Of a stretch of DNA of 64,000 bases, positions 34,210 through 43,493 are shown in pieces. The stretch is from Halogranum rubrum (lineage in GTDB: Archaea > Halobacteriota > Halobacteria > Halobacteriales > Haloferacaceae), in the NCBI RefSeq assembly GCF_900114455.1, contig NZ_FOTC01000005.1, forward strand, positions 124,001 to 188,000. Direction: 5' to 3'. Both the position numbers and the translations under genes were made by a program. Each line of letters begins with the position of its first letter. Position 1 is the first letter of the stretch. The notes under the pieces are model-generated. The model saw only the letters and a list, made by a program, of their open reading frames with translations. It did not search any database and had not been told where the DNA came from.

Positions 34210-35106
34210 TTACTCCACCAGTTCGACCAAGAGACCCTTCTGGGCGTGAAGCCGATTCTCCGCTTGGTCCCACACCAATACGCGGTCCGACTCCAACACG
34301 TCGTCGGTAATCTCCTCGCCGCGGTGTGCTGGCAGACAGTGCATCACCATGGCGTCCGTCTCGCTCAGGAGGTCCATGTTGACCTGATAGCCGTCGAAGG
34401 CGTCGAGTTTCTCCTCGCGCTTATCCTCTTGGCCCATGCTGACCCAGACGTCCGTATACAGAACGTCCGCGTCGGCGACCGCTTCTTTCGGTGACTCCAC
34501 CACTTCGGGTGCGTCGCCTAACTCGGCGGCGCGTTCCAACACGGCGTCGCTCATCTCGTAGCCCGGTGGCGTACAGACCGTGAGGTCGATGCCGGCGAGC
34601 GCACAGCCGAGCACGAACGACTGGCCGACGTTGTTGCCGTCGCCGACCCACGTCGCCTGCACGTCGTCGAACCCGCCGAACGCTTCCTTGATAGTCAGCA
34701 GGTCGGCGAGCGTCTGGCAGGGATGCGCCTCGTCGGTCAGGCCGTTGACGACCGGGACGTCGGCGTAGTTCGCGATTTCGAGCAGGTCGGCGTGGTCGAA
34801 CAGCCGAACCATCACCACGTCGACGTAGCGCGAGAGCACACGCGAGGTGTCTTTCAGCGGTTCGCCGTGGCCCAGTTGGATGTCCTCTGGCCCGAGGAAG
34901 ATGGCGTGTCCTCCCAACTGTGTCATCCCCGTCTCGAAGGAGATGCGCGTCCGTGTCGACGGCTTCTCGAACAGCATCCCGAGCGTCTGTTGGGACAACT
35001 GGGTCGTGTCTTCGCCGGACTTCAGCGCCGAAGCACGGTCGAGCACCGTCTTCACGTCTTCCGGTGAGAGGTCGTCGATGTCGACGAGGTGGTCGATGTC
35101 GAGCAT
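34210..35106 (-). CDS. argF: Ornithine carbamoyltransferase
   Basis: The product has 298 residues and makes citrulline from ornithine and carbamoyl phosphate. STRTR (50-54) binds carbamoyl phosphate, HPCQ (128-131) is the second carbamoyl motif, and HCLPAHRG binds ornithine; SMGQEDKREE (SMG loop) is also present. It is the last gene of the leftward arginine operon. Its ATG overlaps the lysK stop by one base (TGATG). Confidence 0.97.
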   Translation of the reverse strand: MLDIDHLVDIDDLSPEDVKTVLDRASALKSGEDTTQLSQQTLGMLFEKPSTRTRISFETGMTQLGGHAIFLGPEDIQLGHGEPLKDTSRVLSRYVDVVMVRLFDHADLLEIANYADVPVVNGLTDEAHPCQTLADLLTIKEAFGGFDDVQATWVGDGNNVGQSFVLGCALAGIDLTVCTPPGYEMSDAVLERAAELGDAPEVVESPKEAVADADVLYTDVWVSMGQEDKREEKLDAFDGYQVNMDLLSETDAMVMHCLPAHRGEEITDDVLESDRVLVWDQAENRLHAQKGLLVELVE

Positions 35107-36212
35107 CAGTCCTCGCCTCCCTCTTCGTCCGTACCACCGAGACGTTCACAGACCGAGACGAGCACGTCGATAGACGTGTCGTACTCGTCGAGCGGGAGAT
35201 GTTCGTTGGGCGCGTGGTCGAGGTCCGAATTGCCCGGACCGTAGGTGACCATCGGGCAGTCCCACACCTTCGCGAAGACGTTCATGTCGCTCGTGCCGGT
35301 CTTCCGGAGGAGGCGGGGGTCGCCGCCTGCCTGCCGGATGGCGACGCGGAACGCGCGGCCGACGTCTGTGCGTGGACTCATCATGACGGGTGGCACGTCG
35401 TCGTACCAACGGACCGTCCCGCCGTTGAGTTTCGAGTCGGCCATCTCCTGTACCTCGTCGGTTGTCATCTCCGGCGGGACGCGGAACTGCACGTCCATCG
35501 TCGACTCGACGGAGAGACCGTCGTCGGTCGTCCCACCGGCCATCTTGACCGGCTTGCAGGTGACGCGCTCGAAGACGGGCGTCCACTCGTCCGCCTCGAA
35601 CTCGTCTTCGACCGCTCGCCACCAGTCGAGGGCGTCCTGAATCGCGTTGTTCTCCGGCCGAGAGGTGTGGCCGGACTCGCTCGTGGCGACGTAGGTTCCC
35701 GCGAGCAGACCACGGTAGCCGAGAGTGATACCCTCCCAGCCACTCGGTTCGCCGTTGACGACCGCGCCGGGTTCGGCGCGGCCCTCTTCGACGACGTGGA
35801 GTGCGCCGCGGGAGTCGAGTTCCTCGCCAACAACTCCAATAAAGCTCATGCCGGTCTCGACGGCGGCGACGGCCATCGCCGCCAGCGGTCCGGTGGCGTC
35901 GACGCTGCCGCGACCCCACAGCGATTCGCCAGCGTCTTCCTCGCCGTCTTTGACTTCGACGGGAATGTCGCCGGGGACAGTGTCGATGTGAGACGTCAAG
36001 AGGACGCGGTCGTCTGCGGGCGCACGGACGTTGCCGACGTCGTCGACCCACACCTCGCGGTCGTGGGCCTCGAAGAAGTCGACGAGTATCTGTGCGGCCG
36101 CTTCCTCCTCACCCGAAGGTGAGGGCGTCGAGACGAGGTCGAACAGCAGTTGGCGTGCTTCAGAGTCGAGTGCGGCAATCGTCTGTTCTGTCATCTTTCC
36201 CATACTGCTCAT
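35106..36212 (-). CDS. lysK: LysW-ornithine/lysine carboxypeptidase
   Basis: The product has 368 residues, an M20 metallopeptidase releasing ornithine (or lysine) from the LysW carrier. Metal and catalytic motifs include LLTSHIDTVPGD (HxD), GRGSVDATGPLAAM (Asp) and FIGVVGEELDSRGA (EE). The first ATG (36212) overlaps argD by 4 bases; a later Met at residue 7 (MTEQTIAALD) is an alternative start. The presence of lysW and argX in the locus argues for a carrier-linked substrate rather than free N-acetylornithine. Confidence 0.92.
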   Translation of the reverse strand: MSSMGKMTEQTIAALDSEARQLLFDLVSTPSPSGEEEAAAQILVDFFEAHDREVWVDDVGNVRAPADDRVLLTSHIDTVPGDIPVEVKDGEEDAGESLWGRGSVDATGPLAAMAVAAVETGMSFIGVVGEELDSRGALHVVEEGRAEPGAVVNGEPSGWEGITLGYRGLLAGTYVATSESGHTSRPENNAIQDALDWWRAVEDEFEADEWTPVFERVTCKPVKMAGGTTDDGLSVESTMDVQFRVPPEMTTDEVQEMADSKLNGGTVRWYDDVPPVMMSPRTDVGRAFRVAIRQAGGDPRLLRKTGTSDMNVFAKVWDCPMVTYGPGNSDLDHAPNEHLPLDEYDTSIDVLVSVCERLGGTDEEGGED

Positions 36213-37348
36213 TGCAGGACCTCTGTCAGCGCGTCTGTCATGCGGTCGGCGTGGCTCTCGTCGACGACGAGCGGCGGCAAGAGCCGAAGGACGGACCGAC
36301 CCGCAGGCAGCGCGAGAATCCCGTGGTTGAGCGCGAGATGCTTCAGCAGGCGGTTCGCGCCGCGCTTGACCTCGATGCCGACCATCAGCCCCTGTCCGCG
36401 CACGTCGCGGACGGGCAGGTCGTGTTCTTCGCTCGCTGCCTGGATGTTCTCCATCAGGTACGACCCGAGGTCACCGGCGTGGCCCGGTAAGTCCTCTTCG
36501 ACCAACACGTCGAGCGTCGCGTTCGCCGCCGCACAGGGGACGGGACCGCCGGAGAACGTCGACCCGTGGTCACCGAAGTCCTCGGTCAGCCAGTCCGCAC
36601 AGAGCGTCGCACCCATGGGGAGGCCGTTGGCGATACCCTTCGCCGTCGTGAGCATGTCCGGGACGACGCCGGCCTGTTCGCAGGCCCAGAGCGTTCCCGT
36701 CCGGCCCATGCCGGTCTGAATCTCGTCGAAGACGAGCGCCGCGCCCGCGTCTTCGGTTACGTCGCGAGCGTGTTCCAGATACTCTACTGTCGCGGGGTGG
36801 ATGCCGCCCTCGCCTTGGACGGGTTCGAGGAAGACGGCGGCCGTCTCGTCGTCGACGGCGTCCGCCAACTCCTCGCTGTCGCCGTAGGTGACGAACTCGA
36901 TGTCGCCAGCCAGCGGTTCGTAGGGCGCTTTGTACTTCTGTTTCCACGTCATCGCCAGCGCGCCCATCGTCCGACCGTGGAAACTGCGCTTGGTGGCGAC
37001 GATTTTGGAGTTCCCTGTCGAGGCGCGGGCGAACTTCATCGCCGCCTCGTTGGCCTCGGTCCCCGAATTACAGAGCCAGACGTTCTCCAAGTCGCCGGGT
37101 GCGAGGGCCGCGAGTTTCTCGTACAACTCGGTACGGACCTCGACCGGGTAGGACGCCTGCACGTAGGTCAGCTTCTCCGCTTGCTGCTGAATCGCCTCGG
37201 TGACTTTCGGGTGGGAGTGGCCGAGTGGCGTGACGGCGTAGTTTGCCCCCATGTCGAGGTATTCAGTGCCATCGTCGGCGTAGAGGTACGGCCCCTCGCC
37301 GGACTCGATTTGGATGGGTTTCTCGTTGAAGACGAACCCACCGCTCAT
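36209..37348 (-). CDS. argD: LysW-semialdehyde aminotransferase
   Basis: The product has 379 residues, a PLP-dependent class III aminotransferase. LVFDEIQTGMGRTG contains the PLP-contacting Asp, TTAKGIANGLPMGA contains the Schiff-base Lys, and NSGTEANEAAMKFARA is the phosphate-binding region. It converts carrier-bound glutamate semialdehyde to ornithine. It overlaps both argB (4 bases) and lysK (4 bases). Confidence 0.95.
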   Translation of the reverse strand: MSGGFVFNEKPIQIESGEGPYLYADDGTEYLDMGANYAVTPLGHSHPKVTEAIQQQAEKLTYVQASYPVEVRTELYEKLAALAPGDLENVWLCNSGTEANEAAMKFARASTGNSKIVATKRSFHGRTMGALAMTWKQKYKAPYEPLAGDIEFVTYGDSEELADAVDDETAAVFLEPVQGEGGIHPATVEYLEHARDVTEDAGAALVFDEIQTGMGRTGTLWACEQAGVVPDMLTTAKGIANGLPMGATLCADWLTEDFGDHGSTFSGGPVPCAAANATLDVLVEEDLPGHAGDLGSYLMENIQAASEEHDLPVRDVRGQGLMVGIEVKRGANRLLKHLALNHGILALPAGRSVLRLLPPLVVDESHADRMTDALTEVLQ

Positions 37349-38301
37349 TTGGCCACCTCCTCGGCTTCGACGGTGTCACCCAGTACGCCGGGTTCGACGT
37401 GCGTCCCGCCGCCGTTGAGCGCCGTCGTGATGGGGTCGCGGACGTTGGCGTCGGCGACGATGACCTTCGCGGCCCCGCCTTCCAGCGCCTCGGTGGCCGC
37501 CATTACTTTCTTCGTCATGAAGCCCTCGGCGGCGTTCTTCACCGCTTCAAACTCCGCTGGCGTCGCCGCCGACGCGATGAGCGACTCGGGGTCGTCGATG
37601 TCTTCGTACACGCCTTCGACGTCGGTGAGGACGACGAGTTCCGCGCCGAGTGCGCCTGCGATGGCCGCGGCGGCGCGGTCGGCGTCGGCGTTGACCGGCA
37701 CGCCGTCGTCTGCGAGCATCGGAACGGTCGCCACGGGCGTGTAGCCGCCGTCGAGCAGCGTTTCCAGGAGTTGCGTATTGACGTCGGTAATCTTGCCCGA
37801 GTGGTCGCCGCGCTTGATCTTCTTCTTTCCGTCCTCGACGACGCGGACGGCGGACTTGCGTTTACCCGTGAGGAGACCGCCGTCGACGCCGGAGAGACCG
37901 AGCGCGTCGACGCCTGCGCCACGCAGCGTCGCGGTGAGTTCCGTGTTCAACTTGCCGGGCATCACCATCGTGAACACCTCCATCGTGCGCTCGTCGGTGA
38001 AGCGTCCCGAGACACCCGAGGGCGTCTCGACGTAGGTCGGTTCCTCGCCGAGTTCCTCCAGCGTCTCGTCGACGGCTGTCGAACCGCCGTGGACGACGAC
38101 GACCTTGCGGCCGTTGGCGACGAGATGCGCGATGTCCTGCACCGCACCTTCCGGTTCGACGGCGCGGGCGCCGCCGATTTTCACGACGACTGGCGGCTCT
38201 CGCGGCTCGCCTCCGTCCGTGTAGAGGCAGTCGCTGGCCGATGCGTCGATGAGGTCGTCGTGAGCGGCGAGGAGTTCCTCGCGCGTGTATCCGTTGGTCA
38301 T
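37345..38301 (-). CDS. argB: LysW-glutamate kinase (acetylglutamate kinase family)
   Basis: The product has 318 residues of the amino acid kinase fold. VVVKIGGARAVEPEG and VVVVHGGSTAVDE are the nucleotide and substrate glycine loops. VTNADADRAAAAIAGALGAE-type sequence (here VPVNADADRAAAAIAGALGA) and LTDVEGVY complete the family pattern. It is longer than typical ArgB owing to an N-terminal extension of about 35 residues. It phosphorylates carrier-bound glutamate. Confidence 0.94.
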   Translation of the reverse strand: MTNGYTREELLAAHDDLIDASASDCLYTDGGEPREPPVVVKIGGARAVEPEGAVQDIAHLVANGRKVVVVHGGSTAVDETLEELGEEPTYVETPSGVSGRFTDERTMEVFTMVMPGKLNTELTATLRGAGVDALGLSGVDGGLLTGKRKSAVRVVEDGKKKIKRGDHSGKITDVNTQLLETLLDGGYTPVATVPMLADDGVPVNADADRAAAAIAGALGAELVVLTDVEGVYEDIDDPESLIASAATPAEFEAVKNAAEGFMTKKVMAATEALEGGAAKVIVADANVRDPITTALNGGGTHVEPGVLGDTVEAEEVAK

Positions 38302-38325
38302 TGGTGTTCGAGTTCGCTATCTTCG

Positions 38326-39369
38326 TTAGGGTGCTCCAATGGGGTGGAACCCCGCGAAGTCTAACCCTGCTGTCTCTTCGAGGCCGAGCGCGACGTTGGC
38401 GGCGTGAACCGCCTGCCCGGCCGAGCCTTTCATCATGTTGTCGATGGCCGAGAAGACCACGAGGCGTTTGTTCGACGGGTCGACTTCGAAGCCGACTTCG
38501 CCGAAGTTCGTCCCGGCGACGGCCTTCGGTTCGGGGTAGCGATAGACGCCACCGCCGCCCGCGACCATCCGCATGAACGGTTCGTCCTCGTAGCTCTCAC
38601 GATATGCCCCCCACATGTCGCCCTTCGAGACGGGACCGTCGGGGAAGACGTGACACGTCGCCGATGCGCCGCGAACCATGTCCACGGCGTGGACGGTAAA
38701 GGAGACGTCGAGTCCGAGGAACTGTTCTATCTCCGCTTCGTGACGGTGGCCGGTCGGCGCGTACGGGCGGACGACACCCGAGCGCTCGGCGTGACTCGAT
38801 GCCTTGCCACCGCTCGCGCCGCCTTCCGACGACCCGACCTTCACGTCGACGACGACCTGTTCGTCGCCTTCCAAAATTCCGGCGTCGAACAGCGGTTTCA
38901 GGCCGAGAATCGTCGCCGTCGCGTTACAGCCACCCGACGCGATGAGGTCCGCACCGGGCAGGTTCTCGCGGTTAATCTCGGGCAGTGCGTACTCCGACTT
39001 CTCCAGATATTCGGGACACGTGTGGCCGTCGTACCACTCGTCGTACTGTTCCTCCGAGTTCAGACGGAAGTCCGCCGAGAGGTCGACGACGGTGTCTGCG
39101 GCGTCTTGGAACGTGTCGATGTGCTGCATCGAGACGCCGTGCGGCGTCGCAGCAAAGAGCACGTCGACCGATTCGAGGTCCGTGGGGTCACTGAACCGCA
39201 CGTCGAGGTGGCGGAGGTTCGGGTGGACCGACCCGAGTGTCTTCTTGTCGTACTCGCGGGACGTCGCCTGCGCAATCTCGAACTCGGGATGAGTGTCCAA
39301 GAGGCGGAGCAGTTCGCCGCCCGTGAAGCCGGAGCCACCGACGACGGCGGCCGAGAGCGTATTCGTCAC
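38326..39369 (-). CDS. argC: LysW-glutamyl-phosphate reductase
   Basis: The product has 347 residues. The N-terminal NADP loop is VVGGSGFTGGELLRLL and the catalytic cysteine is in ASGGCNATATILGLKP. GSSEGGASGGKASSHAERSG and the HRHEAEIEQFLG substrate-binding His motif are family features. It reduces the carrier-bound acyl phosphate to the semialdehyde. It overlaps argX by 4 bases. Confidence 0.95.
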   Translation of the reverse strand: MTNTLSAAVVGGSGFTGGELLRLLDTHPEFEIAQATSREYDKKTLGSVHPNLRHLDVRFSDPTDLESVDVLFAATPHGVSMQHIDTFQDAADTVVDLSADFRLNSEEQYDEWYDGHTCPEYLEKSEYALPEINRENLPGADLIASGGCNATATILGLKPLFDAGILEGDEQVVVDVKVGSSEGGASGGKASSHAERSGVVRPYAPTGHRHEAEIEQFLGLDVSFTVHAVDMVRGASATCHVFPDGPVSKGDMWGAYRESYEDEPFMRMVAGGGGVYRYPEPKAVAGTNFGEVGFEVDPSNKRLVVFSAIDNMMKGSAGQAVHAANVALGLEETAGLDFAGFHPIGAP

Positions 39370-40295
39370 GCCGACACCTCCGCTTCCTTATCGGCCGATT
39401 CGGCGGCCTTCGATTCGAGCCAGTCGACTACCTTTCCAGGAACGTCGACGTCGTCGCCGACGGCGTCGTTCAGCGCCTTGAACTCGACGGTGTGGTTGAC
39501 CTCGTGAACGGTGTAGTCAACGCCAGACTCCGTCTGGCTGGCCTCCGACTTATCGTCGGAGACGACTCCCGTCTCCATGAGGTCGACACCGAGCAGACCG
39601 CCGCCGACGGCGGCGCTCGCTTTCTCGACGAGTTCGAGTGCGCGGTCGTCGAGTTCGAACGGTTCGACCGTCGCGCCCTTCGCGGCGTTGGTCAGCCAGT
39701 GGTCCGACGAGCGGACCATCGCGGCGACCGGTTCGCCGTCAGTCGCCAAGACGCGAATGTCGCGGCCCGGTTTCTCGACGAACTCCTGGATGTAGAACAC
39801 CTTGTGCTCGTAGTGTCCGAGTGTGGCTTTGTGTTCGAGAATCGCCTCGGCGGCGCTCTCGGAGTCTATCTTAGCCATCAGGCGGCCCCACGACCCGACG
39901 ACGGGTTTCAGCACACAGGGGTAGCCGAACTTCTCTATCGACTGCATTGCGCTCTCCTTGGTGAACGTGACGTCCGTCTTGGGGGTCGGGACGCCCGCCT
40001 TAGCGAGCGCGAGGCTGTTCTTGGCTTTGTCCGCACAGACGTCGGCCGTCTCGGGGCCGTTGACGACGGTGACACCGTAGGCGTCGAGGAACTGCGTCGC
40101 GTAGAGCGACCGCGAGGTCGACAGACAGCGGTCGACGACGATGTCCAACCCTTCGACCGGTGCCGTCGTTCCGTCGAGGCTGAACTGGTGTTTGCGGACG
40201 TCTATCTTCGTGACCTCGTGGCCGCGGTCGCGAAGCTCCGAGAGGAGAAGCTTCTCGTCTTTGCGGATACGGGAGTAGAGGATGCCGACCTTCAC
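39366..40295 (-). CDS. argX: Glutamate-LysW ligase
   Basis: The product has 309 residues, an ATP-grasp ligase of the RimK/LysX group, joining glutamate to the C-terminal Glu of LysW. FGYPCVLKPVVGSWGRLMAK is the ATP-binding lysine/Gly loop; YIQEFVEKPGRDIRVLATDG and GGGLLGVDLMETG provide Mg/ATP residues. An insertion (about 265-280, DDKSEASQTES) is acidic. The start is set by ggaggtg: it overlaps the first GTG (40304) but stands 5 bases before the GTG at 40295, which begins MKVGILYSRIRK. Confidence 0.94.
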   Translation of the reverse strand: MKVGILYSRIRKDEKLLLSELRDRGHEVTKIDVRKHQFSLDGTTAPVEGLDIVVDRCLSTSRSLYATQFLDAYGVTVVNGPETADVCADKAKNSLALAKAGVPTPKTDVTFTKESAMQSIEKFGYPCVLKPVVGSWGRLMAKIDSESAAEAILEHKATLGHYEHKVFYIQEFVEKPGRDIRVLATDGEPVAAMVRSSDHWLTNAAKGATVEPFELDDRALELVEKASAAVGGGLLGVDLMETGVVSDDKSEASQTESGVDYTVHEVNHTVEFKALNDAVGDDVDVPGKVVDWLESKAAESADKEAEVSA

Positions 40296-40352
40296 GCCGA
40301 CCACCTCCGGTCGACGCGAGTCAGCCGACGCTGGGAGTTCGTACCGTGCAAT

Positions 40353-40523
40353 TTACTCCCCCCAGTCCTCTTCGAGCTCCGGGGCTCGGTCGAGGACTGG
40401 CGGGTTGACGTCGATGACTTCGAGCTCCGCACCACAGGTTCCGCAGTCGATGATCTCTCCTGTCTCCAGGTCGTCCGAGAGGGCGACGTCGCCCCCACAT
40501 TCGACGCATTCTGCTTCGGTCAT
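40353..40523 (-). CDS. lysW: LysW amino-group carrier protein
   Basis: The product has 56 residues. Two zinc knuckles (CVECGG at 6-11, CGTCGA about 27-32) form a zinc ribbon, and the chain ends in the hallmark EDWGE, whose terminal Glu accepts the substrate amino group as an isopeptide. The gene is easily missed because of its size. It starts the lysW-argX-argC-argB-argD-lysK-argF transcript and lies 57 bases before argX. Confidence 0.95.
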   Translation of the reverse strand: MTEAECVECGGDVALSDDLETGEIIDCGTCGAELEVIDVNPPVLDRAPELEEDWGE

Positions 40524-40574
40524 TGTGTACCCCAGCGTTCGCCGTTCGGTACCATAAACCCATCGAAGTTATCA

Positions 40575-40590
40575 AAATAATTATAGAAAG
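40575..40590 (-). promoter_or_regulatory. Promoter of the lysW-argX operon
   Basis: The minus-strand sequence tttctataattattttgat is a strong TATA candidate about 55 bases before the lysW ATG, leaving a short leader. Confidence 0.55.
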
Positions 40591-40635
40591 TACAGGCTTC
40601 GCTACGGGTGTGTAGGAGGGTTCCAAACGTCGTGT

Positions 40636-40658
40636 CTGAATTAAATATCGGAATTCAG
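40636..40658. promoter_or_regulatory. AT-rich inverted repeat, operator candidate
   Basis: CTGAATT (40636-40642) and AATTCAG (40652-40658) are perfect arms with a 9-base spacer, about 50 bases upstream of the lysW TATA candidate. It is a possible regulator site for the arginine operon; the regulator is not identified. Confidence 0.45.
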
Positions 40659-40670
40659 ATAGTATTAGTT

Positions 40671-40686
40671 GTCCCCGAACGGGGAC
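40671..40686 (-). terminator. Hairpin between argH and lysW
   Basis: The sequence gtccccgaacggggac is a 6-base-pair stem with a 4-base loop. It follows argH by about 80 bases in the direction of transcription and precedes AT-rich sequence, so it may end or attenuate argGH transcription. The rest of the 244-base gap holds the lysW promoter and no gene. Confidence 0.45.
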
Positions 40687-40767
40687 GGTCGTCGTCGTGG
40701 TGGCCGCGGGCGCGGTTCCACGACGACGCTCCGTCGGGGCCGTCGCCGACGCTGTCGAACGAGTTGC

Positions 40768-42231
40768 TCAGTCATAGCGCGTCACCTCTGTCGCTAACTG
40801 CTCGTCGGCCGCGGCGAGAGCGTCACGGCGAGTCGCGAGCGCCGCCGTATCGGCGTCGAGTGCCGAGACGACCGCGTCGAGGTCGTCTGCGACCGCAGAC
40901 GGCGCGGGACCGCCCTGCGAGTCGCGGGACGCGACGCTCTGGGTCGGGTCGAGCGCGGCCTCGACGGCGTCGCGGTTCACGTACTCCCATAGCGACGCCC
41001 CTAATACCTCCTCTGCGACCGCGTCAAGTGTTGCGACGGTCGGATTCTCCCCGTTGGCCTCTGCGGCCGCTTCGGCGACCATCTCGTGGGCCGTCCGGAA
41101 CGGCAGTCCGGCCATCGCCAGCAGGTCGGCGACACCGGTCGCCGTCGAGAAGCCATCTGCGGCCTCGGCGGCGAGGAGTTCGGTGTTCCACGTCGCCGTC
41201 GCCACCGCACCGCCGGCGACGTCCGTCGCGTTCCCCACGGCGTCGACGGCGTCGAAGGCGTGGCCGTGTGCGCGCTGCAAGTCACGGTTGTACGCACGCG
41301 GGAGTCCCTTGAGCGTCGTCAAGAGCCCCGTCAACCCGCCGACGGCGTCGCCCGCGGTTCCGCGAACGAGTTCCAGCGTGTCGGGGTTCTTCTTCTGGGG
41401 CATGATGGAGGACGTAGAGGAGTAGTCGTCGTCGAGGTCGACGTACCCCTTGTTGGCGAAGATTATGATGTCCTCCGCCAACCCCGACAGGGTCGTGGCG
41501 TACGTCGCCAGCGCCGATAGGGTCTCCGCGAGGAAGTCGCGTGCTGCAGAGGCGTCCATCGAGTTCGACATGACCGAGTCGAAGCCGAGAAGTTCGGCCG
41601 TGCGCTCGCGGTCCACGTCGAACGGCGTCCCCGCGAACGCCGCCGCACCGAGCGGCGACTGGTTGATGCGGTCGTACGCGTCGAGCAGGCGCGCGGTGTC
41701 GCGGGCGACTGCGGCCTCGTACGAGAGCAGATAGTGTGCGACGGTGGTCGGTTGCGCTGGCTGAAGATGTGTGTAGCCGGGCATCACCGTCTCGGTGTGT
41801 TTCTCTGCCACGCTCACCAGCGCCTCGCGGAGCGCGATGGTGTTTTCGACGACGCCGAGTACGTCCTCGCGGAGACGGTAGCGGATGCAGGTCGCCACCT
41901 CGTCGTTGCGCGAGCGGGCGGTGTGCATCTTTCCACCGTCGGCACCCATCCGGTCGATGACGGCCGACTCGATGGCTTCGTGGACGTCTTCGCCGTCCGG
42001 AAGTGCGCCGTGGCCTGCCGACTCGACGTCGTCGAGTGCGGCCAGAATCTCGCCTACAGTGTCGTCGTCGACGATGTCCTGCTCGGCGAGCATCACCACG
42101 TGGGCGCGGTCGACGGCGAGGTCCGCCTGGAAGATTCGTTCGTCGGCCGCGAGGCTAGAGAGGAACCCCCGCGCGGGGCCGCCGCTGAAGCGGTCGCGGC
42201 GGACGACACCTTCGGAGGGGTCCTCGCTCAT
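40768..42231 (-). CDS. argH: Argininosuccinate lyase
   Basis: The product has 487 residues of the fumarase/aspartase superfamily. The signature SSIMPQKKNPDTLEL holds the catalytic serine loop; MHTARSRNDEVATCIR and TVMPGYTHLQPAQPTTVAHY are the other conserved regions. It cleaves argininosuccinate to arginine and fumarate, the last step. It follows argG after 3 bases in the same direction. Confidence 0.97.
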   Translation of the reverse strand: MSEDPSEGVVRRDRFSGGPARGFLSSLAADERIFQADLAVDRAHVVMLAEQDIVDDDTVGEILAALDDVESAGHGALPDGEDVHEAIESAVIDRMGADGGKMHTARSRNDEVATCIRYRLREDVLGVVENTIALREALVSVAEKHTETVMPGYTHLQPAQPTTVAHYLLSYEAAVARDTARLLDAYDRINQSPLGAAAFAGTPFDVDRERTAELLGFDSVMSNSMDASAARDFLAETLSALATYATTLSGLAEDIIIFANKGYVDLDDDYSSTSSIMPQKKNPDTLELVRGTAGDAVGGLTGLLTTLKGLPRAYNRDLQRAHGHAFDAVDAVGNATDVAGGAVATATWNTELLAAEAADGFSTATGVADLLAMAGLPFRTAHEMVAEAAAEANGENPTVATLDAVAEEVLGASLWEYVNRDAVEAALDPTQSVASRDSQGGPAPSAVADDLDAVVSALDADTAALATRRDALAAADEQLATEVTRYD

Positions 42232-42234
42232 CGG

Positions 42235-43470
42235 TTACTCCTCGCTCTCTTCGCCGCCGTCTGCGGCCAACTCGGGCTTCTCGACCGCTTCGGCGACGTC
42301 GTTGGCGAGGCGGCCCTGGAACCCGTGGTACTTGGCGACGCCGGTGGCGTCTTCCTGCGTGATGTCGCCGACCGTCTTCGTGTTGAAGGAGGCGACTTCC
42401 TCGGAGTAGACCGAGTACTCGGACTCGCGGGCGACAGGACGGCACTGGCCACCCTGCAGTTTGACCGTCACGCTTCCGGTGACTTTCTTCTGCGTCTCAC
42501 CGATGAACCCTTCGAGGGACTTCACGAGCGGTGCGTCGACGAGACCCTGATAGCCCTTCTCGGCCCACTGGTTGTCGACCTGCGTCTTGAAGTCGCGCTC
42601 CTCTTTCGTGAGGACGAGTTGTTCGAGGCCTTCGTGGGCGGTGAGAAGCACCGTCGCCGCGGGGTGTTCGTAGTTCTCGCGGACCTTCAGCCCGAGCATG
42701 CGGTCTTCCATCATGTCGGTGCGGCCGACGCCGAACGTTCCGGCGAGGTCGTTGAGGTGTTCGATGAGGTCGGTGGGGTCCATCTCTTCGCCGTCGACGG
42801 CGACGGGATAGCCGTCGTCGAACTCGATTTCGACCAGTGCCGGTTCGCTCGCGTTGGCTGGGTCGTCGGTCCACTCGTAGATGTCCTCCGGCGGAATGTA
42901 ACTCGGGTCTTCGAGTTGGCCGCCCTCGATGGAGCGACTCCAGAGGTTCGTGTCGATGCTCCAGATACCGTCGTTACCCGCCTGAACTGGCAGGTTCTTC
43001 TCGTCGGCGTACTGCTTCTCCCACTCGCGGGTGAGACCCATCTCGCGGACGGGGGCGATGACCGTCAGGTCGGAGGTACGCCAGACGGCCTCGAAGCGAA
43101 GTTGGTCGTTTCCTTTGCCCGTACAGCCGTGAGCGATGGCGTCGCAGTTCTCCTCTTCGGCGACGTCGAGAATCGCGTTGGCGATGATGGGGCGGGCGAG
43201 CGCCGTCCCGAGTGGGTAGCCCTGATACGTCGCGTTCGCGCGAACCGAGTCGAAACAGAGTTCGGCGAACTCGTCTTTGGCGTCGACGACGTGGATGTCG
43301 AGTCCGTGGGCGTCGGCCGTCTCTTTGGCCTCTTCGAACTCCGACTCGGGCTGGCCGACGTCAACGGTGACGCCGACGACTTCGTCGTAACCGTACTCTT
43401 CTTTGAGAAGGGAAACGCAAACTGTCGTGTCGAGTCCTCCGCTGAATGCGAGTGCGACGCGCTTTGTCAT
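42235..43470 (-). CDS. argG: Argininosuccinate synthase
   Basis: The product has 411 residues. The N-terminal PP-loop VALAFSGGLDTTVCVSLL binds ATP; AHGCTGKGNDQLRFE and GQPESEFEEAKE are family motifs. It condenses citrulline and aspartate. An acidic C-terminal tail (AADGGEESEE) is typical of halophiles. It is the first gene of the whole arginine locus. Confidence 0.97.
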   Translation of the reverse strand: MTKRVALAFSGGLDTTVCVSLLKEEYGYDEVVGVTVDVGQPESEFEEAKETADAHGLDIHVVDAKDEFAELCFDSVRANATYQGYPLGTALARPIIANAILDVAEEENCDAIAHGCTGKGNDQLRFEAVWRTSDLTVIAPVREMGLTREWEKQYADEKNLPVQAGNDGIWSIDTNLWSRSIEGGQLEDPSYIPPEDIYEWTDDPANASEPALVEIEFDDGYPVAVDGEEMDPTDLIEHLNDLAGTFGVGRTDMMEDRMLGLKVRENYEHPAATVLLTAHEGLEQLVLTKEERDFKTQVDNQWAEKGYQGLVDAPLVKSLEGFIGETQKKVTGSVTVKLQGGQCRPVARESEYSVYSEEVASFNTKTVGDITQEDATGVAKYHGFQGRLANDVAEAVEKPELAADGGEESEE

Positions 43471-43493
43471 GTACTACACTCTCCCGCTTTGAG

